Source of the DNA: Paenibacillus glycanilyticus
GTDB lineage: Bacteria; Bacillota; Bacilli; Paenibacillales; Paenibacillaceae
Reading direction: 5' to 3'
Length of the DNA: 64,000 bases
Assembly: GCF_030161375.1 (NCBI RefSeq)
Contig: NZ_BSSQ01000002.1
Coordinates: forward strand, 93,881-157,880
Within the stretch, counting starts at the first letter, position 1. The number at the start of each line of letters is the position of its first letter. The notes under the pieces were generated by a model, which searched no databases, had not been told where the DNA came from, and saw nothing but the letters and a program-made list of their open reading frames with translations. The position numbers were made by a program, and so were the translations under genes. Shown piece after piece: positions 1-8,201 of the stretch.

Positions 1-48
1 GGTCGATGCCTTGCATCGGCCGCCGCTTGCATTGCCCGATTTGTCCAT

Positions 49-113
49 TCCGCATATCGTCCATCATTATCCGCATATCGTTAATTGCTTCAAGCCTAGA
101 TTTTCCGTACGAT
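49..113 (+). promoter_or_regulatory. AraC-type operator and promoter of the alpha-galactosidase gene
   Basis: A perfect 12-bp direct repeat, TCCGCATATCGT, occurs at 49-60 and 70-81, a 21-bp period. It is followed four bases later by a candidate -35 TTGCTT (85-90), a 17-bp spacer and -10 TACGAT (108-113). Tandem half-sites two helical turns apart abutting the -35 are the classical arrangement for AraC/XylS activators, and an AraC-type gene lies at 2368-3249. The same module recurs at 3297-3361 in exactly the same register. The repeat and its copy are seen directly; binding by that AraC protein is inferred. Confidence 0.6.
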
Positions 114-146
114 TAGCGCATCAAACAAATACACGAGGTGATTCTC

Positions 147-2267
147 TTGACTATACAAATGGATTCTAATTTGAAGCTATTCTCGCTTTCAACGGAGAAC
201 AGTTCTTACGTATTCGGCATCAATGACAAGGGCATTCTGCAGCATTTGTATTGGGGAGCCCCTATCGATGCTGCCGATTGCGCCCCTCTTATGGGCTCCC
301 GTTCGCACAGCTCGTTCGACGCCGCACTAGACCGTGAAGCGGAAGAATACGCCTTCTGGGGCGGACTGTCGTATATGGAACCGTCGCTTAAGGTTCGCTT
401 GCATGATGGCGTACGCGATTTGCGCCTTGTCTATGACGGCTATCGAATAGAGGAGACAGGCAAGAAAGAGATATTGACCATTACGCTGAAAGACGAGACG
501 TATCCGATCGAAGTACGCCTGACCTACGCGATCATGCCGGGGCTCGATCTGATTGAGCGGCATGTCACGATTGCCAATACCGGGGACCACGATGTTGTGC
601 TGGAGAGCGCTCAATCCGCCGCTTGGACAATGCCAATGCTTGAGGACTACCGCCTGACGCATGTAACGGGCAAGTGGGCCGGCGAATTCCAGCTCAGGGA
701 GACCGTGCTGTCGGAAGGCAAGAAGGTGCTCGAGTCCCGGCGCGGCTTCACAGACGGACACGCGAACCCTTGGTTTGCAATCGACAACGGAAGAGCGGCG
801 GAGGAATCCGGTGAGGTATGGTTCGGAGCTCTTGCCTGGAGCGGCAACTGGAAAATCGTCGCGGAGAAGACGGCGTTTGACCTTGTCCGGGTAACGGGCG
901 GCATTAACGACTTTGACAGCGAATGGACGCTAGCTCCGGGCGAAAGCTTTGAGACGCCTACGTTCACCGGGGGATACGTCTCCGGCGGCTTCGGCTCCAT
1001 GAGCCGTTTGCTGCACAAGTATCAGTACGAAGTTGTAGCTCCGGGCCGGGAACTGCGCAAGGTGCTATACAATTCGTGGGAAGCGACCTACTTCGACGTT
1101 AATGTTCAGGATCAGTCTGCTCTCGCCGAACGTGCGGCCAAGCTTGGGGTAGAGCTGTTCGTCATCGACGACGGCTGGTTCGGACAGCGCAACCATGATC
1201 GCGCGGGTCTTGGGGACTGGACTGTCAATCCCGAGAAATTCCCGAACGGGCTTGGCGAGCTGATCGACAAGGTGCGGAGTTACGGCATGGAGTTTGGGAT
1301 CTGGGTCGAGCCGGAAGCCGTTAACCCGGATAGCGACTTATACCGTCAGCATCCGGATTGGGTGTACCATTTCCCGACCCGTTCGAGGACGGAGCTGCGC
1401 AATCAGCTTGTCCTTAATATATCCATGCCCGAAGTGAAGAGCTACATTATAAACTTTATGTCGGATCTGCTTGAACGGCATGACATTTCGTTCGTCAAAT
1501 GGGATATGAACCGGACGATAACCGAGCCGGGCATGCAGAATCATCCGCTGAACCGGCAGAAGGAGCTGTGGGTACGCCATGTGCGCAGCTTGTACGAGAT
1601 CTGGTCGGAGCTGCGCGAGAAATTCCCGCATGTCGCATTCGAGACTTGCGCGGGCGGCGGCTCGCGCATCGACTTCGGCATGCTGCGTTACGCCGACCAG
1701 GCTTGGCCGAGCGACAACACGGACGCTTTCGACCGGTTAAGCATCCAAGAAGGTTTCTCGTATGTTTACGCGCCTAAGCTGATGACTTGCTGGGTGACGG
1801 AAGAAGTTAGCGGCATGAACAAACGCGTTACCTCGATTCCTTATCGATTCCACAGCGCAATGACCGGTACGCTTGGCATCGGCGCCAACCTGAACCATTG
1901 GAGCGAGGAACAGCTTGAGGAAGCGGCCAATCTGGTCGCGCAGTATAAGACGGTTCGCCCGCTCGTGCAGGAAGGCCGGCAATATCGGTTAAGCATGCTG
2001 AAGCACAAAGGCGTGGAGGCGGTGCAATACGTCGGCGTTGGCGATAGCGGAGAAGAAGAGAGCGTGTTGTTTGCATTCTTGCACTCGCAGAAACTTGGAG
2101 ACCGTTTCCCTCGCTTGCTCTTGCAAGGCCTGAATCCGGACAAGCGCTATATCATTGACGGTATCGAAGGTTCGCATAGCGGACTTGCGCTTATGCGGAT
2201 CGGCGTAGAGCTTCCGCTGAAGGGCGATTTCGACAGCTTGATGTACCATATTCGGGAGCAACAATAA
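147..2267 (+). CDS. GH36 family alpha-galactosidase
   Basis: Predicted to release terminal alpha-galactose from melibiose/raffinose-type oligosaccharides in the cytoplasm; no signal peptide is visible. The 706 residues match the usual length of bacterial GH36 enzymes. An N-terminal beta-supersandwich domain (about 1-310) is followed by a (beta/alpha)8 barrel. The nucleophile lies in KWDMNR (Asp453) and the acid/base in SDNTD (Asp523); this 70-residue spacing is typical of the Geobacillus AgaA type. CAGGGSRIDFG and DDGWFGQR are also family signatures. The start chosen is TTG at 147, because GAGGTG at 135-140 sits six bases before it; an in-frame GTG at 138 lies inside that ribosome binding site. 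It has its own promoter module and a strong terminator, so it is probably monocistronic. Confidence 0.93.
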   Translation: MTIQMDSNLKLFSLSTENSSYVFGINDKGILQHLYWGAPIDAADCAPLMGSRSHSSFDAALDREAEEYAFWGGLSYMEPSLKVRLHDGVRDLRLVYDGYRIEETGKKEILTITLKDETYPIEVRLTYAIMPGLDLIERHVTIANTGDHDVVLESAQSAAWTMPMLEDYRLTHVTGKWAGEFQLRETVLSEGKKVLESRRGFTDGHANPWFAIDNGRAAEESGEVWFGALAWSGNWKIVAEKTAFDLVRVTGGINDFDSEWTLAPGESFETPTFTGGYVSGGFGSMSRLLHKYQYEVVAPGRELRKVLYNSWEATYFDVNVQDQSALAERAAKLGVELFVIDDGWFGQRNHDRAGLGDWTVNPEKFPNGLGELIDKVRSYGMEFGIWVEPEAVNPDSDLYRQHPDWVYHFPTRSRTELRNQLVLNISMPEVKSYIINFMSDLLERHDISFVKWDMNRTITEPGMQNHPLNRQKELWVRHVRSLYEIWSELREKFPHVAFETCAGGGSRIDFGMLRYADQAWPSDNTDAFDRLSIQEGFSYVYAPKLMTCWVTEEVSGMNKRVTSIPYRFHSAMTGTLGIGANLNHWSEEQLEEAANLVAQYKTVRPLVQEGRQYRLSMLKHKGVEAVQYVGVGDSGEEESVLFAFLHSQKLGDRFPRLLLQGLNPDKRYIIDGIEGSHSGLALMRIGVELPLKGDFDSLMYHIREQQ

Positions 2268-2303
2268 TCCGATTCTCTTATCTGGCAATCGCATACCGCA
2301 CAG

Positions 2304-2352
2304 AAGGGTGCCCCGCGGCAGACGAAACGTCTTGCTGCGGAGCACCCTTTTT
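2304..2352. terminator. Bidirectional terminator between galactosidase and AraC gene
   Basis: A long GC-rich inverted repeat (AAGGGTGC...GCACCCTT, inner arms GCGGCAG/CTTGCTGC) ends in T-rich sequence on the plus strand. It lies between two convergent genes, so it can serve both. Confidence 0.8.
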
Positions 2353-2367
2353 CCTTTTTCCTTTTTC

Positions 2368-3249
2368 CTACCCCTTCGGGGTATTACGAAATTGAGTAGG
2401 CGATACGCCCATGTATTTCTTGAATAACCGAGAGAAGTAATAGGGATCGGATATGCCAAACTCGGTACAGATTTCTTTGATGTTTAGGCTAGTAAGTGCC
2501 AACATCTCTCCGGCGCGCTGCATCTTCAAACGAAGGAAAAACTCGATAGGCGGGCAGCCAGTTTCTTTATTAAACAAGTAGATAAGATGCTGTTTGGATA
2601 ATCCGGTATGTTTGGCTAATTGCGGGAGGGTGATGGAGTCGGTCAGACGGCTGGTCATGTACCGCATCGCCAGCTCCATGTAATCCTCTCTTTTTTTGTC
2701 TTGAATCGTTCCTCCCGTACTTAAGCCTACGTGGCTCAGTAGATGTCTGATGGTCTGGGAGACGTGAATCTGGGCAGGCATGGAGTAGGGCTTGTCAGAC
2801 AGAAGGGAGAAGCATTGCTGAAAATCCTCCAACCATTTGGCATGGGTAGCGGCAGGAAGGAACAGACCGGTATCCATGCCATAGGTTTGAATAAACTCCA
2901 ATACATGCCTTCCGTGCAAGTGCATCCAATAAATCGTCCATGGCTTGTCCTCGGAAGCACCGTACCGGTGTGGGGTTCCCGCCGGGATGACAACAAGCTG
3001 CCGCGGCGAAATAGTCATCTTGCTTCCGATTTCAAGCCAGCCTTCCCCCTCGGCGCAGTAAATAAGAATATGGGAATCGCAGCCTTTCATTCTCTCCCGG
3101 TAATGATATTGGGCTCTGGGAAAACAACCGATATCGCTGACATACAGCGTGCTGGTCAGTTCATTGGCGGTAAGCTCGTCTACTATATAGTCAGGCTGAA
3201 TAAACAGCTTCTCGGATTCAAAACCATCTTTTTTTCGGGTCTCTTCCAT
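2368..3249 (-). CDS. AraC family transcriptional regulator with cupin sensor domain
   Basis: A 293-residue regulator. The N-terminal part (about 15-165) looks like an AraC_binding cupin domain for a small sugar ligand (the stretches PAGTPHRYGA and WTIYWMHLHG are typical). The C-terminal part (about 190-290) is a double helix-turn-helix: LAKHTGLSKQHLIYLFNKE is the first and EICTEFGISDPYYFSRLFKK the second, recognition-type element. It is divergent from the DUF5107/TPR gene and convergent with the alpha-galactosidase gene. Matching operator-promoter modules in front of both neighbours make it the obvious candidate activator of this carbohydrate locus. The inducer is unknown; an alpha-galactoside is a reasonable guess from context. 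Confidence 0.9.
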   Translation of the reverse strand: MEETRKKDGFESEKLFIQPDYIVDELTANELTSTLYVSDIGCFPRAQYHYRERMKGCDSHILIYCAEGEGWLEIGSKMTISPRQLVVIPAGTPHRYGASEDKPWTIYWMHLHGRHVLEFIQTYGMDTGLFLPAATHAKWLEDFQQCFSLLSDKPYSMPAQIHVSQTIRHLLSHVGLSTGGTIQDKKREDYMELAMRYMTSRLTDSITLPQLAKHTGLSKQHLIYLFNKETGCPPIEFFLRLKMQRAGEMLALTSLNIKEICTEFGISDPYYFSRLFKKYMGVSPTQFRNTPKG

Positions 3250-3296
3250 TCGTTACTTCTCCTTTATAAGGCAAGCTGCATTCCATTTCGAAGCAA

Positions 3297-3361
3297 TAAG
3301 AATATCATCCATCAATAGCCGAGTTTCGTCAATTGGAATTCATGCCAATCGGCTGTAAATT
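3297..3361 (+). promoter_or_regulatory. Second AraC-type operator and promoter, for the DUF5107/TPR operon
   Basis: Positions 3302-3336 align without gaps to 54-88 with 27 of 35 bases identical. The two half-sites (3297-3308 and 3318-3329, each 8/12 to the consensus repeat) keep the 21-bp period. The -35 TTGGAA (3333-3338) and -10 TAAATT (3356-3361), with a 17-bp spacer, fall in the same register as at the alpha-galactosidase promoter. This makes 3392-7694 and 147-2267 a likely two-operon regulon. Confidence 0.55.
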
Positions 3362-3391
3362 GGAGGTAAGTAGTCAAAGGAGGAGTAATCA

Positions 3392-6300
3392 ATGAATATA
3401 CAGCAAGCCGCATCATCCGCTGAAACAGCCGTTCGCGTGTGGGAAGAAACTGTAGAAATTCCGACTTATGAAACCGGTGAACCGGATAAAAATCCAATGT
3501 TCCTCGAGAAACGCGTATATCAAGGAAGTTCGGGACGCGTATATCCGCATCCTGTTATTGATAAAATTCTAGACGAGAAGCAAGCAAAGCCGTACCGGAT
3601 GGTTATTCTTGAGAATGAATATGTTCGAATTGAAGTCATGCCGGAGATTGGCGGCCGGATCTACCGCGCTTTGGATAAAACAAACAATTACGATTTCGTT
3701 TATTACAACCGCGTCATTAAGCCCGCGCTGGTTGGCTTGGCCGGACCTTGGATTTCCGGCGGTATTGAGTTCAACTGGCCGCAGCATCATCGTCCGAATA
3801 CCTATGGACCCGTTGAGCATCTGTTTACGCAAAATGAAGACGGCAGCGCTACCGTATGGGTCAGCGAGATCGACCGGATGTACGGAACGAAAGTGACAAC
3901 GGGCTTTACCCTGTATCCGGGCAAAGCGTATCTGGAAATTTCGGCTCAGCTGTACAACCGTACGCCTGAACCGCAAACGTTCCTGTGGTGGGCGAATCCC
4001 GCGGTTGCGGTTAATGATCATACGCAGTCCGTATTCCCTCCGGATGTAACGGCCGTATTCGATCACGGCAAGCGCGACGTGTCCCGGTTCCCGATTGCGA
4101 CGGGCACTTATTACAAAATGGATTATTCCGAAGGCGTCGATATTTCCCGTTACAAGAATATTCCCGTACCAACCTCGTATATGGCATACAAGTCGGATTA
4201 CAACTTTGTCGGCGGTTACGACCATGGCGTTCAAGCCGGGTTGCTGCATGTGGCAAACCACCATGTATCGCCCGGTAAAAAGCAATGGACATGGGGCAAC
4301 GGAGAATTCGGCCAGGCATGGGACCGCAATCTGACGGATGAGGACGGTCCGTACATCGAGTTGATGACCGGCGTGTTTACGGATAACCAGCCCGACTTTA
4401 CATGGCTCCAGCCTTATGAGGAGAAGACGTTCAAGCAATATTTTATGCCATATAAAAACATCGGCGTCGTGAAAAACGCATCCATAGACGCAGCCGTAAA
4501 TCTCGAGGTTGATGAATCGGCTCGCACAGCGGTTGTCATGGCTTACGCCACTTCCGTCTTTGAAGAAGCGGTAATTGAGCTGAAGGGGAAAAAACGTACT
4601 TATATGAAGGAGACGGTTCAACTCTCTCCTGAATCGACGTACAAGACGATCCTTACTCTTGATGAGGACGATCAGCCGCATAACCTGAAAGTTACCGTCT
4701 ACGATTCGGCTGGCCGTTGCCTTATTTCCTACAGACCGGCTGAGCCGTCGATTGAGCAGGTTCCGGATGCGGCGAAACCACTTCCTCTGCCGGAGGAGTT
4801 GAAGACAAACGAGCAGCTTTATTTGGCCGGCCTTCATCTGGAGCAATACCGGCATGCTACATTTGAACCGGAAGCGTATTACCTCGAAGGGCTCAAACGG
4901 GATAACGCGGACATTCGGATTAATGTCGCTTATGGAACGTTGTTGCTGCGCAGAGGACAATTCCAGGCAGCGGAAGTTCATTTCCGCACGGCGATTGCAT
5001 CGCTTACCTGGCGCAATCCGAATCCTTATGACAGCGAGGCCTATTACCAACTTGGCGTGGCGCTTAAACTTCAGGAGAAGAACAAGGAAGCATTCGCTGC
5101 GTTTTACAAGTCGGTATGGTCGGCGCAATGGCAGGATAGCGGCTATTTCTCCCTAGCTCAAATTGCGCCGGATAAGCTTGAAGCATTAGAGCTTGCGGAG
5201 CGTTCATTGATCCGCAACAGCCGCAACTACAAAGCCAGACATCTGAAGACGGCGCTGCTGCGCAAGACCGGGCGATTGGCGGATGCGCTAGCTTTTGCAG
5301 AAGAGACTCTCAAGCTTGACGTTGCCGACTTCGGAGCGGCTTATGAGCGCGGTCTGATCTTAAGAGAGCTCGGCAGAGGACAAGAATATGCCGAGGCGCT
5401 GAGTAAAGTGCTCGGTTTGCTGCGTGGCGATGTTCATAATTATATGAATCTGGCAGCCGATTACGCTGGAGCCGGTCTCTATCAAGAGGCGGGAGAAGTG
5501 CTGGAGCAGCTGAGCGGTCAGCGAGTGTACCCGATGGTCCATTATGCGCTTGCCTATGTCTACGAGCAGGAAGGCAGAAGCGAAGAGGCTAACGCTGAGC
5601 GTCAAGCGGGTCAAGCCGCGCCACCGGATTACTGCTTCCCGAACAGCCTGTTTGAGCTTCAAATTCTAACAAGCGCGATAAATAACAACCCGTCTGACGA
5701 TAAAGCACACTATTATCTGGGCAATCTGCTCTACGATAAGAAACGGAATGAAGAAGCGATCCGGCATTGGGAGGCTTCAGCGGAACTGCAGGATCAATTC
5801 CCTACCGTCCACCGTAATCTGGCGCTCGCTTACTTCAATAAGCAGAACAATCCGGAGGCTGCGCGCCAATCGTTGGAGAAGGCTTTTGCCAACAATGAGA
5901 CAGACGCGCGCGTCTTCTATGAACTGGATCAGCTGTACAAGAAAATCGGCATGTCCGTACAGGAACGCTTGTCGCGCTTAGAGCAGCATAAGCAGCTTGT
6001 AGACAAACGGGATGATCTATACATTGAATTCGTATCGCTCCTTAATATTCTCGAGCGGCATGAAGAAGCGCTGGAAGCCATTCTCACCCGTCAATTCCAT
6101 CCGTGGGAAGGCGGCGAAGGCAAGGTGACAGGTCAATATGTACTTGCACTCGTGGAGCTTGGCAAGCGTGCCCTGCAACAAGGAAACGGCCAAGAAGCAA
6201 TCACTCTGTTTAACCGAGCACTCAAATATCCGGAGAATCTGGGCGAGGGCAAGCTTGACGGCGCGCAGGAAAACAACATTTATTATGGTCTGGGTTGTGC

Positions 6301-6721
6301 GTATAATGAGCTTAAAGACGCCGAACAAGCGGCCTTCCATTGGGCGATTGCTTCACAAGGATTGGAAGAACCCGCAAGCGCCATGTATTACAATGACCAG
6401 CCGCCGGATATGATCTTCTACCAGGGTATGGCTTGGCTGCAACTTGGCAACGAGAAGGAAGCGAAGCGCAGATTCAACAAGCTGATCGACTATGCCGAGA
6501 AGCATCTGTTCGATGAAGTGAAGATCGATTACTTCGCGGTTTCGCTGCCTGACTTCCTCGTATTCGAGGACGATCTGAACAAACGCAATCGAATTCATTG
6601 CCTCTATATGATGGGACTTGGGCTTCTTGGACTTGGCCGTATTGCGGAAGCAAGCATGCGGTTGGATGAAGTGCTGCAATCCGAGCCAAGTCACCTGGGA
6701 GCTCTTATCCATAAAGGATAA
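3392..6721 (+). CDS. DUF5107 domain protein with C-terminal tetratricopeptide repeats
   Basis: A 1109-residue, apparently cytoplasmic protein. The N-terminal ~450 residues look like DUF5107, a mutarotase-like beta-supersandwich (motifs EIGGRIYRALDKTNNYDFVYYN, cut here to its core GGRIYRALDKT, and GGIEFNWPQHHRP). From about 470 to the end runs a long array of TPR-type helical pairs (for example AYYQLGVALKLQEKNKEAFA and AHYYLGNLLYDKKRNEEAI). Proteins of this architecture occur in carbohydrate-use loci of Gram-positive bacteria but no reaction is firmly known. The ATG has AAGGAGG eight bases upstream. The next gene begins 10 bases after its stop and encodes another mutarotase-fold protein, so the two probably work together on a sugar substrate. 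Confidence 0.8.
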   Translation: MNIQQAASSAETAVRVWEETVEIPTYETGEPDKNPMFLEKRVYQGSSGRVYPHPVIDKILDEKQAKPYRMVILENEYVRIEVMPEIGGRIYRALDKTNNYDFVYYNRVIKPALVGLAGPWISGGIEFNWPQHHRPNTYGPVEHLFTQNEDGSATVWVSEIDRMYGTKVTTGFTLYPGKAYLEISAQLYNRTPEPQTFLWWANPAVAVNDHTQSVFPPDVTAVFDHGKRDVSRFPIATGTYYKMDYSEGVDISRYKNIPVPTSYMAYKSDYNFVGGYDHGVQAGLLHVANHHVSPGKKQWTWGNGEFGQAWDRNLTDEDGPYIELMTGVFTDNQPDFTWLQPYEEKTFKQYFMPYKNIGVVKNASIDAAVNLEVDESARTAVVMAYATSVFEEAVIELKGKKRTYMKETVQLSPESTYKTILTLDEDDQPHNLKVTVYDSAGRCLISYRPAEPSIEQVPDAAKPLPLPEELKTNEQLYLAGLHLEQYRHATFEPEAYYLEGLKRDNADIRINVAYGTLLLRRGQFQAAEVHFRTAIASLTWRNPNPYDSEAYYQLGVALKLQEKNKEAFAAFYKSVWSAQWQDSGYFSLAQIAPDKLEALELAERSLIRNSRNYKARHLKTALLRKTGRLADALAFAEETLKLDVADFGAAYERGLILRELGRGQEYAEALSKVLGLLRGDVHNYMNLAADYAGAGLYQEAGEVLEQLSGQRVYPMVHYALAYVYEQEGRSEEANAERQAGQAAPPDYCFPNSLFELQILTSAINNNPSDDKAHYYLGNLLYDKKRNEEAIRHWEASAELQDQFPTVHRNLALAYFNKQNNPEAARQSLEKAFANNETDARVFYELDQLYKKIGMSVQERLSRLEQHKQLVDKRDDLYIEFVSLLNILERHEEALEAILTRQFHPWEGGEGKVTGQYVLALVELGKRALQQGNGQEAITLFNRALKYPENLGEGKLDGAQENNIYYGLGCAYNELKDAEQAAFHWAIASQGLEEPASAMYYNDQPPDMIFYQGMAWLQLGNEKEAKRRFNKLIDYAEKHLFDEVKIDYFAVSLPDFLVFEDDLNKRNRIHCLYMMGLGLLGLGRIAEASMRLDEVLQSEPSHLGALIHKG

Positions 6722-6731
6722 GGGAGGACTT

Positions 6732-7694
6732 ATGAGCATAACAAAGTGGAGCAAGACGGAGGAACAGGGCTATGAGGTGCTGCAGGGAGAAAATGCGTTT
6801 ATTTGCGTGCGCCTCGTTCCCGAGCGTGGCGGGAAAATAATCTCGCTTGTCAACAAGCGAACGGGAACCGAATGGATTCACCGAACGGAGCGTCCCTGGA
6901 CGGCCCTTCGTAATGGAATGAATTGGGATGACGGAGATCAAGGCGGCTGGGACGAAATGTTTCCGACGATTGAGGCTTGTTCTTGTCCGGATGAGCCGTG
7001 GCAGGATAAGCGGTTTCCCGATCATGGCGAGGTTTGGTGCATGCCGTGGACTTATGCCATAGAGGGCGAGAGTCTATTCTTGCAAGTCGAAGGCAGGCAA
7101 ATCCCATATCGCTTCGGAAAAAGGATTTCTCTCTCAGGCAGTGAATTGCTGCTAGAATATGAGGTGGAAAATCCGACTCGGCACTTGTTCTCTTATTTGT
7201 GGGCAGCCCATCCATTGTTAAACATCCGGGCAGGGATGAAGTTAGAGGTGCCGCCTTCCTTGAATGAGATCGAAATCGCCTATTCGCATGGCGAGAGACT
7301 AGGCCGCCTTTCCGATCTAAATAGATTTCCATTAGCGGAAGGACGAAATGGCGAAACGGTCGATTTGTCTATCTTGGAGGAGAAAGACAAGAACGCAGGC
7401 GAGAAGTATTATTTCACCGGAAAGCTGCAAGAAGGTAATGTTCGATTAACCGATCCCATGTCGGGCGAAAGTATGATGTACCGGTTCGCTCCGGGCGAGG
7501 TGCCGTACCTGGCGATCTGGGCGCATTACGGAGCTTTCGGCGATTATACGTTCGCCGTGGAGCCGGCAACCGGCTATATGGACAGCGTTCACCGCGCGCA
7601 TGAGCTTGGCAAGGTGAAACAAGTTCTGCCCGGAGGCACAAACAGATGGGCGCTTCGCGTGGAGCTGGGGATTAGTAGAATCAAAGGAAATTAG
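6732..7694 (+). CDS. Aldose 1-epimerase-like (galactose mutarotase fold) protein
   Basis: Predicted to bind or interconvert sugar anomers. At 320 residues it has the usual length of the superfamily. The three signature sites are present: FPDHGEVW (His in the first catalytic region), WAAHPLL (second His) and FAVEPATGYMD (the catalytic-type Glu). The C-terminal stretch LPGGTNRWALRVEL is also typical. The start is ATG at 6732 with AGGGAGG just upstream. An upstream in-frame ATG at 6618 lies deep inside the preceding gene and was rejected. It follows the DUF5107/TPR gene by 10 bases in one operon and is closed by a terminator. The exact substrate cannot be read from sequence. Confidence 0.8.
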   Translation: MSITKWSKTEEQGYEVLQGENAFICVRLVPERGGKIISLVNKRTGTEWIHRTERPWTALRNGMNWDDGDQGGWDEMFPTIEACSCPDEPWQDKRFPDHGEVWCMPWTYAIEGESLFLQVEGRQIPYRFGKRISLSGSELLLEYEVENPTRHLFSYLWAAHPLLNIRAGMKLEVPPSLNEIEIAYSHGERLGRLSDLNRFPLAEGRNGETVDLSILEEKDKNAGEKYYFTGKLQEGNVRLTDPMSGESMMYRFAPGEVPYLAIWAHYGAFGDYTFAVEPATGYMDSVHRAHELGKVKQVLPGGTNRWALRVELGISRIKGN

Positions 7695-7715
7695 TTTTAA
7701 CGTTATAGACATAAG

Positions 7716-7756
7716 AAGCTTCGCATGAGTTGTAATAACTTAAGCGAAGCTTTTTT
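7716..7756 (+). terminator. Rho-independent terminator of the DUF5107 operon
   Basis: The inverted repeat AAGCTTCGC ... GCGAAGCTT is followed by a run of six T. Confidence 0.8.
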
Positions 7757-7837
7757 ACTCGAAATTGTCAGTTTTCTATTTGAAGCGAAGTTGTCAAAGA
7801 TCTAGTAAATAACGCTTGCGCTTAGTAGACGAATGGG

Positions 7838-7867
7838 TTATTCTTCAAGGAATGCCACAACTATAAT
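7838..7867 (+). promoter_or_regulatory. Candidate promoter of the cobalamin-riboswitch transcript
   Basis: A consensus -10 TATAAT at 7862-7867 lies about 20 bases before the riboswitch core, with a weak -35 TTATTC at 7838-7843 and an 18-bp spacer. Confidence 0.45.
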
Positions 7868-7885
7868 TTCATATCAAAGAGATTA

Positions 7886-8080
7886 ATGGTGCTGTGTTAT
7901 ACACAGCTTAATATGGAAGATCAGTGCAAATCTGACGCGGTCCCGCCACTGTAACGCTGAGTATGCTAACGTGTTTCCACTGTATTAAATATACGGGAAG
8001 GAGTTAGCCATACGATGAAGCCTAGCCAGGATACATGCCATTTATCGTTATTTCCATCGTTTCACGCGGATGAAAAGAGA
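7886..8080 (+). promoter_or_regulatory. Cobalamin (B12) riboswitch
   Basis: Carries the conserved adenosylcobalamin-aptamer landmarks in order: GTGCAAATCTGACGCGGTC then CCGCCACTGTAA (7924-7954), and the B12-box region GATGAAGCCTAGCCAGGATA with ACATGCC (8014-8039), followed by TTCACGCGGATGAAAAGAG near the 3' end. A strong intrinsic terminator begins about 50 bases later. The expected behaviour is therefore B12-dependent premature termination, so the downstream surface protein is made when B12 is scarce. Confidence 0.9.
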
Positions 8081-8127
8081 GGGGGTTACTATGCTTTTTT
8101 TTAAGCATGGCTGTTTGCGTCTGTAGA

Positions 8128-8164
8128 ACACCTTTCACCTTAACTTGTGAGAGGTGTTTTTTTG
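8128..8164 (+). terminator. Riboswitch expression-platform terminator
   Basis: ACACCTTTCAC ... GTGAGAGGTGT is an 11-bp hairpin followed by eight T. It lies between the B12 aptamer and the start codon at 8202, the position expected for transcription attenuation. Confidence 0.85.
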
Positions 8165-8201
8165 TTCGGCAAAATGAAGCTAAAGAGGAGATAGATTTAT
8201 C

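Noticed and set aside
1..67. Possible start of a minus-strand gene at the window edge
   Set aside because: Only about 22 codons are visible, with no ribosome binding site or recognisable motif, and it overlaps the putative operator.
3569..5128. 519-codon open frame on the minus strand inside the DUF5107/TPR gene
   Set aside because: No domain signature, no ribosome binding site, and the plus-strand frame has clear conserved motifs; it is a codon-bias shadow.
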